NCBI RefSeq assembly: GCF_002483225.1 | Contig: NZ_DLHL01000001.1 | Location: 62,001-126,000 of the forward strand | Direction: 5' to 3' | DNA: 64,000 nt | DNA from: Gemmatimonas sp. UBA7669 | Lineage (GTDB): Bacteria; Gemmatimonadota; Gemmatimonadetes; Gemmatimonadales; Gemmatimonadaceae | Shown: piece after piece, positions 17,372-25,581 of the stretch | Layout: every line of letters starts with the position of its first letter | Position numbering within the stretch: position 1 is the stretch's first letter | Notes under the pieces: generated by a model | The model's database searches: none | What the model was told of the DNA's origin: nothing | Seen by the model: only the letters and a program-made list of their open reading frames with translations | Program-made: the position numbers and the translations under genes

Positions 17372-18349
17372 ATGACCACAGCATCGATGGATGAGGCGGA
17401 GGATTTCGCGTACCACTACCCACCAGAACTGTTGGCGCTGCTGATCGAGGTGATCCCGCGCCTCAGCCGCGCCAAGCGCGACGTGCTCCTGTTCTTCCGC
17501 GGTGCCGGGACGCCCGAACGGCTCTTTGCCGATCTCGCTGACCAACTCGCCACCGCGCCGGACGGCGTCCGCAAGGCGGATCTCGCGCGGACCGTGTTGA
17601 CGCGGGTCAATGACGGCGGGGATCCTCTGCTCCGCGTCCGCAGCGAAATCGTCAAGCGCGTGTGCGAGTGCACCGACTTCAGCCGATGCTGGCCGGACGA
17701 CCAACTCATCGCGCACGGGCTCGTGGCTCGGGTCCAGCACGTGGTGAACGTCAAGGACACCTTCACGCGCATCAACCTCGAGCGGCAGCGCGAACAGCAA
17801 CTGCGGCGCGAGGGCATTGAGCGGACCGCCGCCGAGCAGGCCGACGCCCTGCGACAGCGCGCGATGGTCCAGCAGGCGTTCTTCGCGCTCTTCGGCGAGC
17901 CGGATGCGCACCGGCGGGGCAAAGCACTCGAAGGCGTGCTGAACGCGCTGTTCGCGCTCGATGGCCTGCTGGTGCGCGAGGCCTTCACCCTGCGCGGCAA
18001 GCCCGGCGATGGCATCATCGAGCAGATCGATGGCGTCGTCCAGCTCGACAGCCATCTCTACCTCGTGGAGATGAAGTGGTTGAACGCGCCCCTCGGGGCC
18101 GGTGACGTGGCCCAGCATCTGGTCCGCCTCTACCATCGCGGGGATATGCGCGGGCTGTTCCTGAGCTATACCCCGTTCACCCCGGCCGCCCTCGACGCGT
18201 GCCGGGATGCCCTGCACCAGCGCGTCGTGTCACTCGTGCTCCTCGAAGAGTTCGTCGGCGTGCTGAACCGCGGCGACAACCTCGCGGCCATGCTCCGCGC
18301 GAAGGTCACGGCCGCCATGATCGAGAAGCGCCCCTTCCTCCCGGTGTAG
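17372..18349 (+). CDS. Mrr-like restriction-endonuclease-fold protein
   Basis: The 325-residue protein has an all-alpha N-terminal half (residues 10 to 180) and a C-terminal nuclease-like domain. In it, EQIDGVV supplies an Asp at about 220 and VEMKW gives the E-x-K pair at 233 and 235, a PD-(D/E)XK arrangement as in Mrr-type enzymes. The following DVAQHLVRLYHRGDMRGLFLSYTPF fits the typical helix-strand end. A conserved-looking CECTDFSRCW lies near residue 100. No methylase is adjacent. It could be a methyl-dependent restriction enzyme or island-maintenance nuclease. Confidence 0.65.
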   Translation: MTTASMDEAEDFAYHYPPELLALLIEVIPRLSRAKRDVLLFFRGAGTPERLFADLADQLATAPDGVRKADLARTVLTRVNDGGDPLLRVRSEIVKRVCECTDFSRCWPDDQLIAHGLVARVQHVVNVKDTFTRINLERQREQQLRREGIERTAAEQADALRQRAMVQQAFFALFGEPDAHRRGKALEGVLNALFALDGLLVREAFTLRGKPGDGIIEQIDGVVQLDSHLYLVEMKWLNAPLGAGDVAQHLVRLYHRGDMRGLFLSYTPFTPAALDACRDALHQRVVSLVLLEEFVGVLNRGDNLAAMLRAKVTAAMIEKRPFLPV

Positions 18350-18900
18350 CGGCTCCCATCGCGTAGAGCCGGAGCACCGAACGACCGCTGTCGTGCCCGG
18401 GACGTCGTCTGCGTGAGGCGCGAACGTGTGCTGAGGGGCCGGGCGACCGCGGCGCAGTGGGCCGCCGAGACCTGAACTGAGAGCGCACACCCTTGGCGAG
18501 CAGTCCCCCTCGGCGCGCGCGCCCGAGGCAGGCGCCGACCTGCAGGGCCGCGTGGTGTCGGCTGCTACCTGTCCCTGCGATGTGTGACATCCAACCCGGC
18601 TCACCACAGCATCTACGCCCAACACGGGGCAACGCCGTGCTGTCCACCGAACACGCACGCGACCGCCTCGGACCGGACGCGGCCGAACCAAGTCCATACA
18701 ACGGATCCTGGCACTGAAGGAGTCCGTCCGTTCCGTATCTGCGCCCCGTCCACCGCATACGGGCAGCGCCGTGCCGACGCACTGTGTCTCACGACCTCGT
18801 GCAGAGGCCGTGTTTCGCCGTCTCATCACAAATCGCCGTGTCCAAACCAGCTAAGCTATTGATTTGACATGCCTTCCTTGGGCGATTTGGACACGCGACA
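18350..18900. other. About 550 bp without a supported gene, probable island edge
   Basis: The frames here give only compositionally biased products rich in Arg, Pro and Ser with no recognisable motif. The last 60 bp are clearly less GC-rich than the surroundings and hold an inverted repeat (18837 to 18895). The segment lies between the Mrr-like gene and a 5'-truncated S4 gene, as expected for an insertion boundary. Confidence 0.5.
18837..18895. repeat. Inverted repeat CGTGTCCAAA / TTTGGACACG at the probable island boundary
   Basis: Perfect 10-bp arms (18837 to 18846 and 18886 to 18895) flank a 39-bp AT-richer spacer. GGACACGC also occurs twice as a direct repeat at 18889 and 18902. It could be a recombination site, an operator or the end of an integrated element. 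Confidence 0.5.
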
Positions 18901-19232
18901 TGGACACGCCCGGATATAACGGCAACGGCGGCAAGGTGGATGTGAACGGTGACCGGGCGAAGCGCGCCAAGCAGATCCAGGCCGGTGACACGGTACGCCT
19001 GAGGCAGGGCCCGATCGAATGGGTGCTGGTGGTGCGCGAAGCGGCGGGCCGGCGCGGGTCGGCGGACATCGCGCGTGGCCTCTACGACGAGACTGACGAC
19101 GGACGCCGCAAACGCGAGACTGTGACAGAGCAACTGCGCAGCATGCCCACGGCGTTCTCCCATGGTGACAGCAAACCCGGCAAGCGCGACCGTCGGGCTC
19201 TGAGGCGCCTCAAAGGCGACGAAGCGTGGTAA
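18901..19232 (+). pseudogene. 5'-truncated S4-domain (Hsp15-like) RNA-binding protein gene
   Basis: From about residue 10 the product reads GGKVDVNGDRAKRAKQIQAG, then DTVRLRQGPIEWVLVVRE, which is the second half of an S4 domain, and it ends with the basic RDRRALRRLKGDEAW tail typical of Hsp15-like proteins. Hsp15 binds free 50S subunits carrying peptidyl-tRNA. A full protein would start with about 35 further residues (the KWLW...ARFFKTR helix pair), and no frame upstream encodes them. The frame can be opened at TTG 18864 or ATG 18901, but either way the RNA-binding helices are missing. The gene was probably cut by the island insertion. Confidence 0.7.
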
Positions 19233-19343
19233 TCGGCTGCGGACCGTCACACTTCATGAATTGTGCGTCACAGTGGATGCGCGGGGGCCGTTTTTGGTTA
19301 GTGTTGGGCGCTGACGGACTCTTCCTCTTCTCTCTCCCTTCGC

Positions 19344-20015
19344 ATGCGGATACTCGTCATCGAAGATGACCACCTCGTCGCGGATCTGATGCGGCAGGTG
19401 CTGGTGGACGACGGCTACACGGTGGACGTGGCGGCAGCGGCCGAAGAAGGTCGGCAGTTGGTGGCGGCGCAGCCCTACGACGCCATCGTGCTGGACCTCG
19501 AGCTGCCCGATCGCCACGGCATTCAGTTGTTGCAGGACTTCCGTCGGGAAGGCAGTACGATTCCCATCGTGGTGGCCACAGCGCACGACAGCAACGCGGA
19601 TGTGGTCCGCGCTCTCGATGCAGGCGCCGATGACTACCTGCCCAAGCCATTTGCGAACGAAGTCCTCGCCGCGCGCGTGCGTGCCGCGGTGCGACGTGGC
19701 GGCGCGCGCAGCATGGAGAAGGTGCAGGTCGGTGATCTGACTCTGCACCGCGTGAATCACGAAGTGCAGTGTCACGGTCAGCTGCTCAATCTCACGGCGC
19801 GGCAGTACGCGCTGCTCGAGTACCTGGCCATGCGCGCCGGCGAAACCGTGCGACGCTCGGCGCTGCTCGAGCACGTCTGGCACCTCAAGTTCGACCCCGG
19901 CTCGAACGTGGTCGACGTGCACGTGGCGCAGTTGCGCAAGCGGCTGCGCGATGCCAACAGCACGGTGGACATTCGCACCGTGCGCGGCGAAGGCTACGCG
20001 CTCGACGTGACCTGA
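19344..20015 (+). CDS. OmpR/PhoB-family response regulator
   Basis: The 223-residue protein has a receiver domain (acidic pair EDD at 7 to 9, phospho-acceptor Asp in VLDLELP at about 51, Thr/Ala switch VVATAHD, Lys in LPKPF) and a C-terminal winged helix with LTARQYALLEYLA and the recognition helix region NVVDVHVAQLRKRL. It is a DNA-binding two-component regulator. No histidine kinase gene is adjacent; the nearest is at 23877 and there is no evidence they are partners. The bases before the ATG are pyrimidine-rich without a Shine-Dalgarno. Confidence 0.93.
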   Translation: MRILVIEDDHLVADLMRQVLVDDGYTVDVAAAAEEGRQLVAAQPYDAIVLDLELPDRHGIQLLQDFRREGSTIPIVVATAHDSNADVVRALDAGADDYLPKPFANEVLAARVRAAVRRGGARSMEKVQVGDLTLHRVNHEVQCHGQLLNLTARQYALLEYLAMRAGETVRRSALLEHVWHLKFDPGSNVVDVHVAQLRKRLRDANSTVDIRTVRGEGYALDVT

Positions 20016-20021
20016 TCGTCA

Positions 20022-20055
20022 CCTGATTCGCTGACGCGACCGGGGTCGAATCAGG
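20022..20055. terminator. Weak hairpin between convergent genes
   Basis: CCTGATTC (20022 to 20029) pairs with GAATCAGG (20048 to 20055), which overlaps the stop of the leftward gene. There is no T-run, so a role as bidirectional terminator is uncertain. Confidence 0.3.
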
Positions 20056-20320
20056 ACTCCGACAACGCCCGGGAGACGAATTGCGTCATCGTCTCGCCGG
20101 GCGTTCGTGTGTGATGGGCCGCGGGCACGGTGAGCAGCGGGTCCAGCACGCACACACGCACGCTGCCGTCTCCCGTGGCTTTGGCCAATTCGGCCGGTCG
20201 GCTGGCCAGCCGCACCCGCCAGCCCGCCGCCCGCGCAAGGCGGTCAGCTTCGCGCCGCTCCTGGGGGCTGCCGCCGTAGAACACCACCACCAGCGGCAGG
20301 CCGTGCACGGCGAGGCTCAC
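20051..20320 (-). CDS. Small unrecognised protein coupled to RidA
   Basis: An 89-residue protein starting at GTG, which overlaps the RidA stop (GTGA). It begins with a hydrophobic strand (LPLVVVFYGGSP), then a charged helix (ERREADRLARAAG), a second strand (WRVRLAS), and later VRVCVLDP. The alternation of strands and helices is reminiscent of a small Rossmann-like or receiver-like fold, but key residues are not visible and I do not assign a family. It is co-translated with RidA. Confidence 0.5.
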   Translation of the reverse strand: MSLAVHGLPLVVVFYGGSPQERREADRLARAAGWRVRLASRPAELAKATGDGSVRVCVLDPLLTVPAAHHTRTPGETMTQFVSRALSES

Positions 20321-20775
20321 CCGGCTGCCTGTGGCACGGCCTGAGGCAGCACCGCAATGGCGGCGATCTCCACCAGAATGCCGCGCAACGACGCACCTAC
20401 CACGGCGCGTGTGGGGAACGGCGCCGTGAACACCGTACGATATACCGCGTCGAAGGTGCCCCAGTCCTTTTCGTCGGCGAGATACACGGTCACGCTTACC
20501 ACATCGCGCAACGTGGCGCCACCAGCCAGAAGAATGCGCTCCAGGTTGGCGAGCGTCACGCGTGTCTGTTCTTCCACCGTGCTGCCCTCGATCTGCCCGG
20601 TGGCGGGATTGCGAGGGGTTTGTCCCGACACGAACAACAGCCCATTTGCGGTGCGGACGCCCGGCGAGTAGGCTCCCGCAGGCGGCGGCAGGTCCGGCAG
20701 CACCACCGGAGTCCAACTCCGGGTGGTGTCAGAGTTCGCAGGCCGGGCAGGGACAGCGTTCTGGTCTGGCGTCAT
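20317..20775 (-). CDS. RidA (YjgF/YER057c/UK114) family enamine/imine deaminase
   Basis: The 152-residue protein has a 25-residue N-terminal extension, then the RidA fold with GAYSPGVRTANGLLFVSGQ, NLERILLAGGATLRDVVSVTVYL and a C-terminal VEIAAIAV strand. In RidA the catalytic Arg lies in a motif like PxRxxV; here FPTRAVVGASLRG is present. RidA hydrolyses reactive 2-aminoacrylate from PLP enzymes acting on Ser/Thr/Cys. The divergent neighbour, starting only 24 bp away, is a PLP-dependent D-threonine aldolase-like enzyme, which fits that role. Confidence 0.9.
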   Translation of the reverse strand: MTPDQNAVPARPANSDTTRSWTPVVLPDLPPPAGAYSPGVRTANGLLFVSGQTPRNPATGQIEGSTVEEQTRVTLANLERILLAGGATLRDVVSVTVYLADEKDWGTFDAVYRTVFTAPFPTRAVVGASLRGILVEIAAIAVLPQAVPQAAG

Positions 20776-20799
20776 TATCTCGGGTGGTGGAGGATAGCG

Positions 20800-21936
20800 G
20801 TGGGAACATATCTCGAGCAGCTCGAGACGCCGGTACCGATCGTTGATCTCGATCGGCTCACGACCAATCTGGACCGGATGGCGGCCTACGTCACCCTCCA
20901 CGGTCTGCAAGTGCGTCCGCACGTCAAGACGCACAAGTCGCCACGCATTGCCGCCGAGCAGTTGCGACTGGGCGCGGTGGGCCTCACCTGCGCCACGCTG
21001 CACGAGGCGGAAGTCATGAGTGAGGTCTGCGACGACCTGCTGATCGCCTATCCCCCCGTGGGGGCCGCGCGCCTGGAGCGGCTCATGCGTCTGCCCGACC
21101 ATGTGCGGGTGCGCGTGGCGGCAGACGATCCGGCCTCATTGGACGCGCTGGGCGTGGCCGCCAAACTCGGACGCCGCATTGTCGATGTGCTGGTGGAAGT
21201 GGACCTCGGCATGCACCGCGTGGGCGCCACCTCGCCAGCCAAGGCCCTGGCGGTGGCGCAACAGGTGGAGCGGGCTTCGGCGCTGCGTTTTGCGGGGCTG
21301 CAGTTCTATCCGGGCCACATTCGCGCGCATGTCGATGAGCAGGCGCCGCTGCTGCGGCAATTGTCGCAGGATCTCGCGCAGTACATCGAGGTACTCACCG
21401 ACGCCGGTCTCGCGCCGCCCACGGTGAGTGGTGGCTCGACTCCGGCTGCGTGGCGCATGCACGAAATTGCCGGCGTCACCGAGGTCCGTCCTGGCACCTA
21501 CGTGTACAATGACCGCACGACGGCGCAGATCGGGGCCTGTGACTGGGAAGACTGTGCGCTCACCGTGCTGGCCACGGTCATCAGCACGACGGTCAAGGGT
21601 CAGGTGGTCATCGATGCCGGCACCAAGGCGCTTGGGCGCGAGCCACTGCGCGCCGAAGGCGAGGGCTACGGCGCGGTGCTCGAGCATCCGGATGTCGTGG
21701 TCTCGCGCATGTCCGAAGAACACGGCATCCTCGACCTGTCCAAGTCCTCCTGGCGACCGCGTCTCGGCGAACAGGTGCGCATCGTGCCCAATCACGTGTG
21801 CATCGTGGTGCATCAGTTCGACGAAATCATTGGCGTGCGCGGGCATGTGGTGGAGACGCGCTGGCCGGTGGCCGCGCGCGGGCGCGCATCCAATCAGACG
21901 CTCGAATCGCCGGCCGGCCGTCCGCGGGCGGTTTGA
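20800..21936 (+). CDS. D-threonine aldolase-like / alanine racemase N-terminal-fold PLP enzyme
   Basis: The start is GTG 20800 with GGAGG seven bases upstream, giving 378 residues. The PLP-binding barrel shows VRPHVKTHKSP, with the Lys expected to bind PLP at about 53, then conserved GLQFYPGHI-type strands. The C-terminal beta domain has VPNHVCIVVHQFDE, which carries the metal-binding His region of metal-dependent D-threonine aldolases. Such enzymes cleave D-beta-hydroxy amino acids to glycine and an aldehyde. The substrate cannot be told from sequence. It is divergent from ridA and followed 35 bp later by dinB. Confidence 0.88.
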   Translation: MGTYLEQLETPVPIVDLDRLTTNLDRMAAYVTLHGLQVRPHVKTHKSPRIAAEQLRLGAVGLTCATLHEAEVMSEVCDDLLIAYPPVGAARLERLMRLPDHVRVRVAADDPASLDALGVAAKLGRRIVDVLVEVDLGMHRVGATSPAKALAVAQQVERASALRFAGLQFYPGHIRAHVDEQAPLLRQLSQDLAQYIEVLTDAGLAPPTVSGGSTPAAWRMHEIAGVTEVRPGTYVYNDRTTAQIGACDWEDCALTVLATVISTTVKGQVVIDAGTKALGREPLRAEGEGYGAVLEHPDVVVSRMSEEHGILDLSKSSWRPRLGEQVRIVPNHVCIVVHQFDEIIGVRGHVVETRWPVAARGRASNQTLESPAGRPRAV

Positions 21937-21971
21937 GTGCACGACCGCGTGAACGTCTGAGCAACGCGGGC

Positions 21972-23252
21972 ATGACGGCGCGTCGCATTCTGCTCGTGGA
22001 CGCCGACGCGTTTTTTGTGGCCGTGGCGCGGCAGGTGGATCCGGAGGGCGCGGGCAAGGCGCCGCTGCTCATCGTGGGCGGGCGTCCGGGCTCCCGTGGC
22101 GTGGTCTGCTCGGCGTCGTACGAATGCCGCGCCTATGGTGTGCGCTCGGCCATGCCCATTCAGCGCGCCCTCAAACTCTGCCCGGAGGCCACGTGTGTGC
22201 CGGTGCCGCGTCAGGCCTGCAGCGCGCGCAGTCGAGACATCCAGGCCGTGCTGGCGCGCTTTGCGCCGGTCGTGCAGGCCTCGAGCATCGACGAGTGGTA
22301 CTGCGACCTGGGCGGCACGGAGGCGCTCTACGGCCACGAGCCGCTCGATGTCACGGCGCATCGCATTCGGGACGCCGTGTTCGAGGCCACGGGGCTGCGG
22401 GTGTCCATCGGCGGCGCCACCTCCCGTCTGGTGGCCAAGATGGCCGTCGAGGTGGCCAAGCCCAAGCCGGGAACGGGCGCCAGCGGCGTGCACTGCGTGC
22501 CTCCGGGCACGGAAAGGGCCTTTCTGGCCCGTTTCCGCCTGTCGGACATCCCGGGAGTCGGTCCGCGCTTCGCGGAGCGTCTGGCGCGCATGGGGCTGGT
22601 CACGGTGCCCGATGCCCAGGCCTGGCCCGAGGAAGCCCTGGTCCAGCGCCTGGGAGAGCGCGGCGGGCAGTGGCTGGCCCGCCGGGTCCGCGGCGAGGAC
22701 GAGAGTGTGGTGTCGTCGCGCGATCGGCAGAAGCAGGTGAGCCGAGAGAGCACGTATGGCCGCAATCTGGAGGACGACGAAACCATACAGCGCGAGTTGC
22801 TGCGGCTGGCGGTGCGGGTCAGCGCCGACCTGCGGCGTCAGGCGCTACGGGCGCGCACGGTTACCGTCAAGCTGCGCACCCCCGACTTCGTGACCCGTAC
22901 GGCGCAGCGCTCGCTGACCCGTTTTGTGGACTCCGAACGGGCCGTGTCTCGGGTGGCCAGCGAATTGCTGGGCCAGTTGCGCGCCGGACGGGGTGGGCCG
23001 GTGCGTCTCCTGGGGATTGCCCTGTCCCACTTTGACGACGAAGACGTCCCGCTGCCGCCAGCCCTGGCCCAGTTGGGCCTCTTTCAGGACCCGAAGGCCG
23101 CCGCCGCCCCGGAGGCGGTGCCTGACGAGGCCAGGGAGCAGGCGCTGACCCGGGCACTGGACCGCATCCGCGGGCGTTTTGGCAGCGATGCCATTCTTCC
23201 CGCCCGTCTGTTGGACCGGGCGCCCGATACCGGGCCAAGGGTGGAAGAATGA
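21972..23252 (+). CDS. dinB: Y-family DNA polymerase IV
   Basis: The 426-residue protein has the Y-family catalytic sites: DADAFFVAVARQ near residue 10 (with the Phe steric gate), CSASYECRAYGVRSAMP, and SSIDEWYCDLGG near 105 with the second Asp/Glu pair. An HhH region follows (LSDIPGVGPRFAERLARMG), then the little-finger domain. The usual SIDEAYLD motif reads SIDEWYCD here. The C-terminal 60 residues are not conserved and end without a perfect beta-clamp motif, though LAQLGLFQD at about 365 resembles QLxLF. The enzyme performs translesion synthesis. Confidence 0.93.
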   Translation: MTARRILLVDADAFFVAVARQVDPEGAGKAPLLIVGGRPGSRGVVCSASYECRAYGVRSAMPIQRALKLCPEATCVPVPRQACSARSRDIQAVLARFAPVVQASSIDEWYCDLGGTEALYGHEPLDVTAHRIRDAVFEATGLRVSIGGATSRLVAKMAVEVAKPKPGTGASGVHCVPPGTERAFLARFRLSDIPGVGPRFAERLARMGLVTVPDAQAWPEEALVQRLGERGGQWLARRVRGEDESVVSSRDRQKQVSRESTYGRNLEDDETIQRELLRLAVRVSADLRRQALRARTVTVKLRTPDFVTRTAQRSLTRFVDSERAVSRVASELLGQLRAGRGGPVRLLGIALSHFDDEDVPLPPALAQLGLFQDPKAAAAPEAVPDEAREQALTRALDRIRGRFGSDAILPARLLDRAPDTGPRVEE

Positions 23253-23340
23253 CCGGACAGGCTTTACCTTGCGCGTGCTGCGGCGGACCCAGTGGTCTGG
23301 CCGCCCTCTCCATCAAGCCGGATGTTCCTCGGGGTTCCAG

Positions 23341-23595
23341 ATGAGTGCTACTCAGTACGATCCGAACAAGTTGGGTTGGGGCGCGGCCCTCGTGACCTGT
23401 GTGCTGACCGCAGCGCTCGGGTTCGGCGCGTACACGATCCACAACAACACCTACCGTCATCCGCGCGATCCGATGGCCAAGCAGGTGTATTATGAGCGTG
23501 ACAACGCCAAGCACGCCGGCGGTGGGGAGCATGCGGCGACGGGCGAGTCGCACGGAGCCGAAGCGGCGCCCAAGGCCGAGGGCGCGGCGCACTGA
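23341..23595 (+). CDS. Small membrane-anchored protein of unknown function
   Basis: An 84-residue protein with one membrane segment (WGAALVTCVLTAALGFGAYTI, about 13 to 33) and a hydrophilic C-terminal tail rich in His, Ala, Gly and Glu. No domain is recognised. It has its own terminator 23 bp downstream and an 88-bp gap to dinB, so it is probably a separate transcript. Confidence 0.6.
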   Translation: MSATQYDPNKLGWGAALVTCVLTAALGFGAYTIHNNTYRHPRDPMAKQVYYERDNAKHAGGGEHAATGESHGAEAAPKAEGAAH

Positions 23596-23618
23596 GGAGT
23601 TCGGGTTGTGATGGCAAG

Positions 23619-23655
23619 ACGCCGCGGTCAAATGACCGCGGCGTTTCCTTTTTTG
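23619..23655 (+). terminator. Intrinsic terminator
   Basis: A 12-bp perfect stem ACGCCGCGGTCA / TGACCGCGGCGT with a two-base gap (practically a four- to six-base loop) is followed by TTCCTTTTTTG on the plus strand. Confidence 0.9.
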
Positions 23656-23694
23656 CGTGAGGTTGTGCCGAGCCGGAATTGTTCTTTGCGCGAT

Positions 23695-23838
23695 CCACTG
23701 CTCTGGGCCGTGCGCCGTGGGCTATGAGTGTGCGTGGTGTCGCGTCGGGATCACGCGATCCGCAGCTTCCGGATAGCGTGATGCGGCAGCATGAACCACG
23801 CACACTCATAGCCCACGGCGCACGGCCCACAGCAGTGG
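23695..23838. repeat. 144-nt near-perfect palindromic element (REP/MITE-like)
   Basis: Arms of 44 nt at 23695 to 23738 and 23795 to 23838 match at 43 of 44 positions. The loop itself contains a second stem, 23750 to 23762 with 23770 to 23782, pairing at 12 of 13 positions. It lies between two convergent genes, does not code for protein and has no T-run. Confidence 0.85.
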
Positions 23839-23876
23839 ACCGGGGCAGTTGACGCAGTTCAGTCGAGATTATCCCC

Positions 23877-25499
23877 CTACCTCACCGGCAACGTAAACCA
23901 GAACGTCGCCCCCTTCCCCGGCTCCGAATCCACCCCGATCTCGCCGCCGTGCGCCTCGACAATGCCCTTGGCGATATACAGCCCGAGCCCCGAGCCCGCA
24001 CGCAACAGCCGCGGCGCCTGCCAGTAGCGTTCGAACAGGCGCGGCACGTCGTCGGGCGCCACCCCAGGTCCCGTGTCACTCACCGCGACCCGCACCGCGT
24101 CATCGTGCAGCGTGGCCGACAGCACAATGCGTCCACCTGATGGCGTGAAGCGCACCGCGTTGCCCAGCAGGTTCGACAACACCTGCTGCAGCCGCTGCCG
24201 GTCAGAGAGCAACTGCGGGAACGGTCGGTCGATATCGCGCACCAGCGTGAGCCCGGCATCGGCGATGACCGGCTCGAACAGATCGGCCGATTCCTTGAGC
24301 AGGTTGGCCAGCATCACCGGACGCTGTTCCACGCGCAGTCGACCCGCCGAAATGCGCGTGACATCCTGCAGATCCTGAATGAGCCCGTCCGCCTGACGGG
24401 CGGCCGCGCGAATCGCTTCCACCTCATCGCGCGCCATGAGTGGCACGTCGTCCTGCACGTCATCGGTGTCGCGGCCGAGCACCGCGCCGGTGAGCATCAC
24501 AATCGCGTTCACCGGGTTGCGGAGATCATGCGACACGATGGCCAGCATTTCGTCGCGCTCCCGCACCGCGCGTCGCGACTCCTGATACAGCCGCGCGTTC
24601 TCCAAGGCGAGCGCCGCCAGTCCGGCGAACTGATCGCCCACATGCATTTCGTCGATGGCGTGCGACGCGCCAGGCCTGGTGCGCACGAGGTGGAGCGCGC
24701 CGATGGCGCGCCCCCCCGCACGCAACGGCACGAGCAACACCGCACTCGCGCCCAGTGACTCGGCGCGCGCGCGCGATTCGGCGTCCGGGAAGTTGGCCTG
24801 CAACCACGCGCCCATGTCGGTGACCCGCTGCGCTTCCATTTCGTGCGCGACCCGCGCGCCGCTGGCAATGCGCGGCTCATCGGGCACGGGCTCGGCATGA
24901 CGCATGACCAGCGCCGCCGTGTCCTCGTGGCGATGTGGATCCATGTGCGTGGCGGCGGCACGCCTGATGGCCCCATCGGGTGTGAGCAGCTCCAGCAGGC
25001 TCCAGTCGCCCAGCAGCGGCACCGGCAGTTCGGCAATCGTGGCCATGGTGGACTCCACGTCGAGCGAGGCGGCCAGCACCCATCCTGCCGTAGCCAGCAA
25101 CTTCTGCCTTTCCTCCCAGCGGCGGCGCTCACTTACATCACGCAGCGTGACCATGAACGTGCGCTCGCCGTTGATCGTCACGCGCGCAATGGACGCCTCG
25201 GCGGGAAACTGCTCGCCGTTCTTGCGCAGCCCGGCAATCTGCCGACGATCAGCCATCGTGCGTGCGTCGCTGGGCCCCTCGGCGAACGTGCGCATGTGGC
25301 CACGATGTACCGCGCGGGAGGCCATGGGCAGCAGGCGATCGAGCGCCTGCCCCAGCATCTCGGCCTCCATCCAGCCGAAAATCTGTTCCGCACCGCGGTT
25401 GAACCGCACGATGCGGAAATTGTCGTCCAGCGCGATGATGGCGTCGGATGCGATATTGACGACGGCCGCGAGCGCTGCATGCGAGTGCGAATCGGTCAT
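23877..25499 (-). CDS. PAS-GAF sensor histidine kinase
   Basis: The 540-residue cytoplasmic kinase has a PAS domain (about 10 to 125, with FRIVRFNRGAEQIFGW), a GAF domain (about 140 to 315), a HisKA domain with the phospho-acceptor VSHDLRNPVN at about 325, and an HATPase domain with NLLGNAVRFTP, SDTGPGV and GSGLGLYIAKGIVEAHGG. No membrane segment is evident, so it senses an internal signal. ATG 25499 is used; a TTG three codons earlier is possible. No response regulator is next to it. It is divergent from a P1B-type ATPase (82 bp between starts), so the two may share regulation. Confidence 0.93.
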   Translation of the reverse strand: MTDSHSHAALAAVVNIASDAIIALDDNFRIVRFNRGAEQIFGWMEAEMLGQALDRLLPMASRAVHRGHMRTFAEGPSDARTMADRRQIAGLRKNGEQFPAEASIARVTINGERTFMVTLRDVSERRRWEERQKLLATAGWVLAASLDVESTMATIAELPVPLLGDWSLLELLTPDGAIRRAAATHMDPHRHEDTAALVMRHAEPVPDEPRIASGARVAHEMEAQRVTDMGAWLQANFPDAESRARAESLGASAVLLVPLRAGGRAIGALHLVRTRPGASHAIDEMHVGDQFAGLAALALENARLYQESRRAVRERDEMLAIVSHDLRNPVNAIVMLTGAVLGRDTDDVQDDVPLMARDEVEAIRAAARQADGLIQDLQDVTRISAGRLRVEQRPVMLANLLKESADLFEPVIADAGLTLVRDIDRPFPQLLSDRQRLQQVLSNLLGNAVRFTPSGGRIVLSATLHDDAVRVAVSDTGPGVAPDDVPRLFERYWQAPRLLRAGSGLGLYIAKGIVEAHGGEIGVDSEPGKGATFWFTLPVR

Positions 25500-25581
25500 G
25501 GACGACAATCAGGCTGGGGGAGAGGCGTTCTGCCAGTCGTTCGGCAACGATTTGCATCGTGCAGGATCAACCAGCAATCAC

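Noticed and set aside
18230..18862. Frames of 74 to 199 codons in the gap after the Mrr-like gene
   Set aside because: Products are Arg/Pro/Ser-biased, overlap each other on both strands and have no start signals or motifs.
20022..20055. Sequence resembling a tRNA 3' half (GGGTCGAATC)
   Set aside because: No cloverleaf can be drawn around it; it is an inverted repeat between convergent genes.
23877..25499. The kinase as partner of the orphan OmpR-type regulator at 19344
   Set aside because: They are 4 kb apart with unrelated genes and a terminator between them; nothing in the sequence links them.
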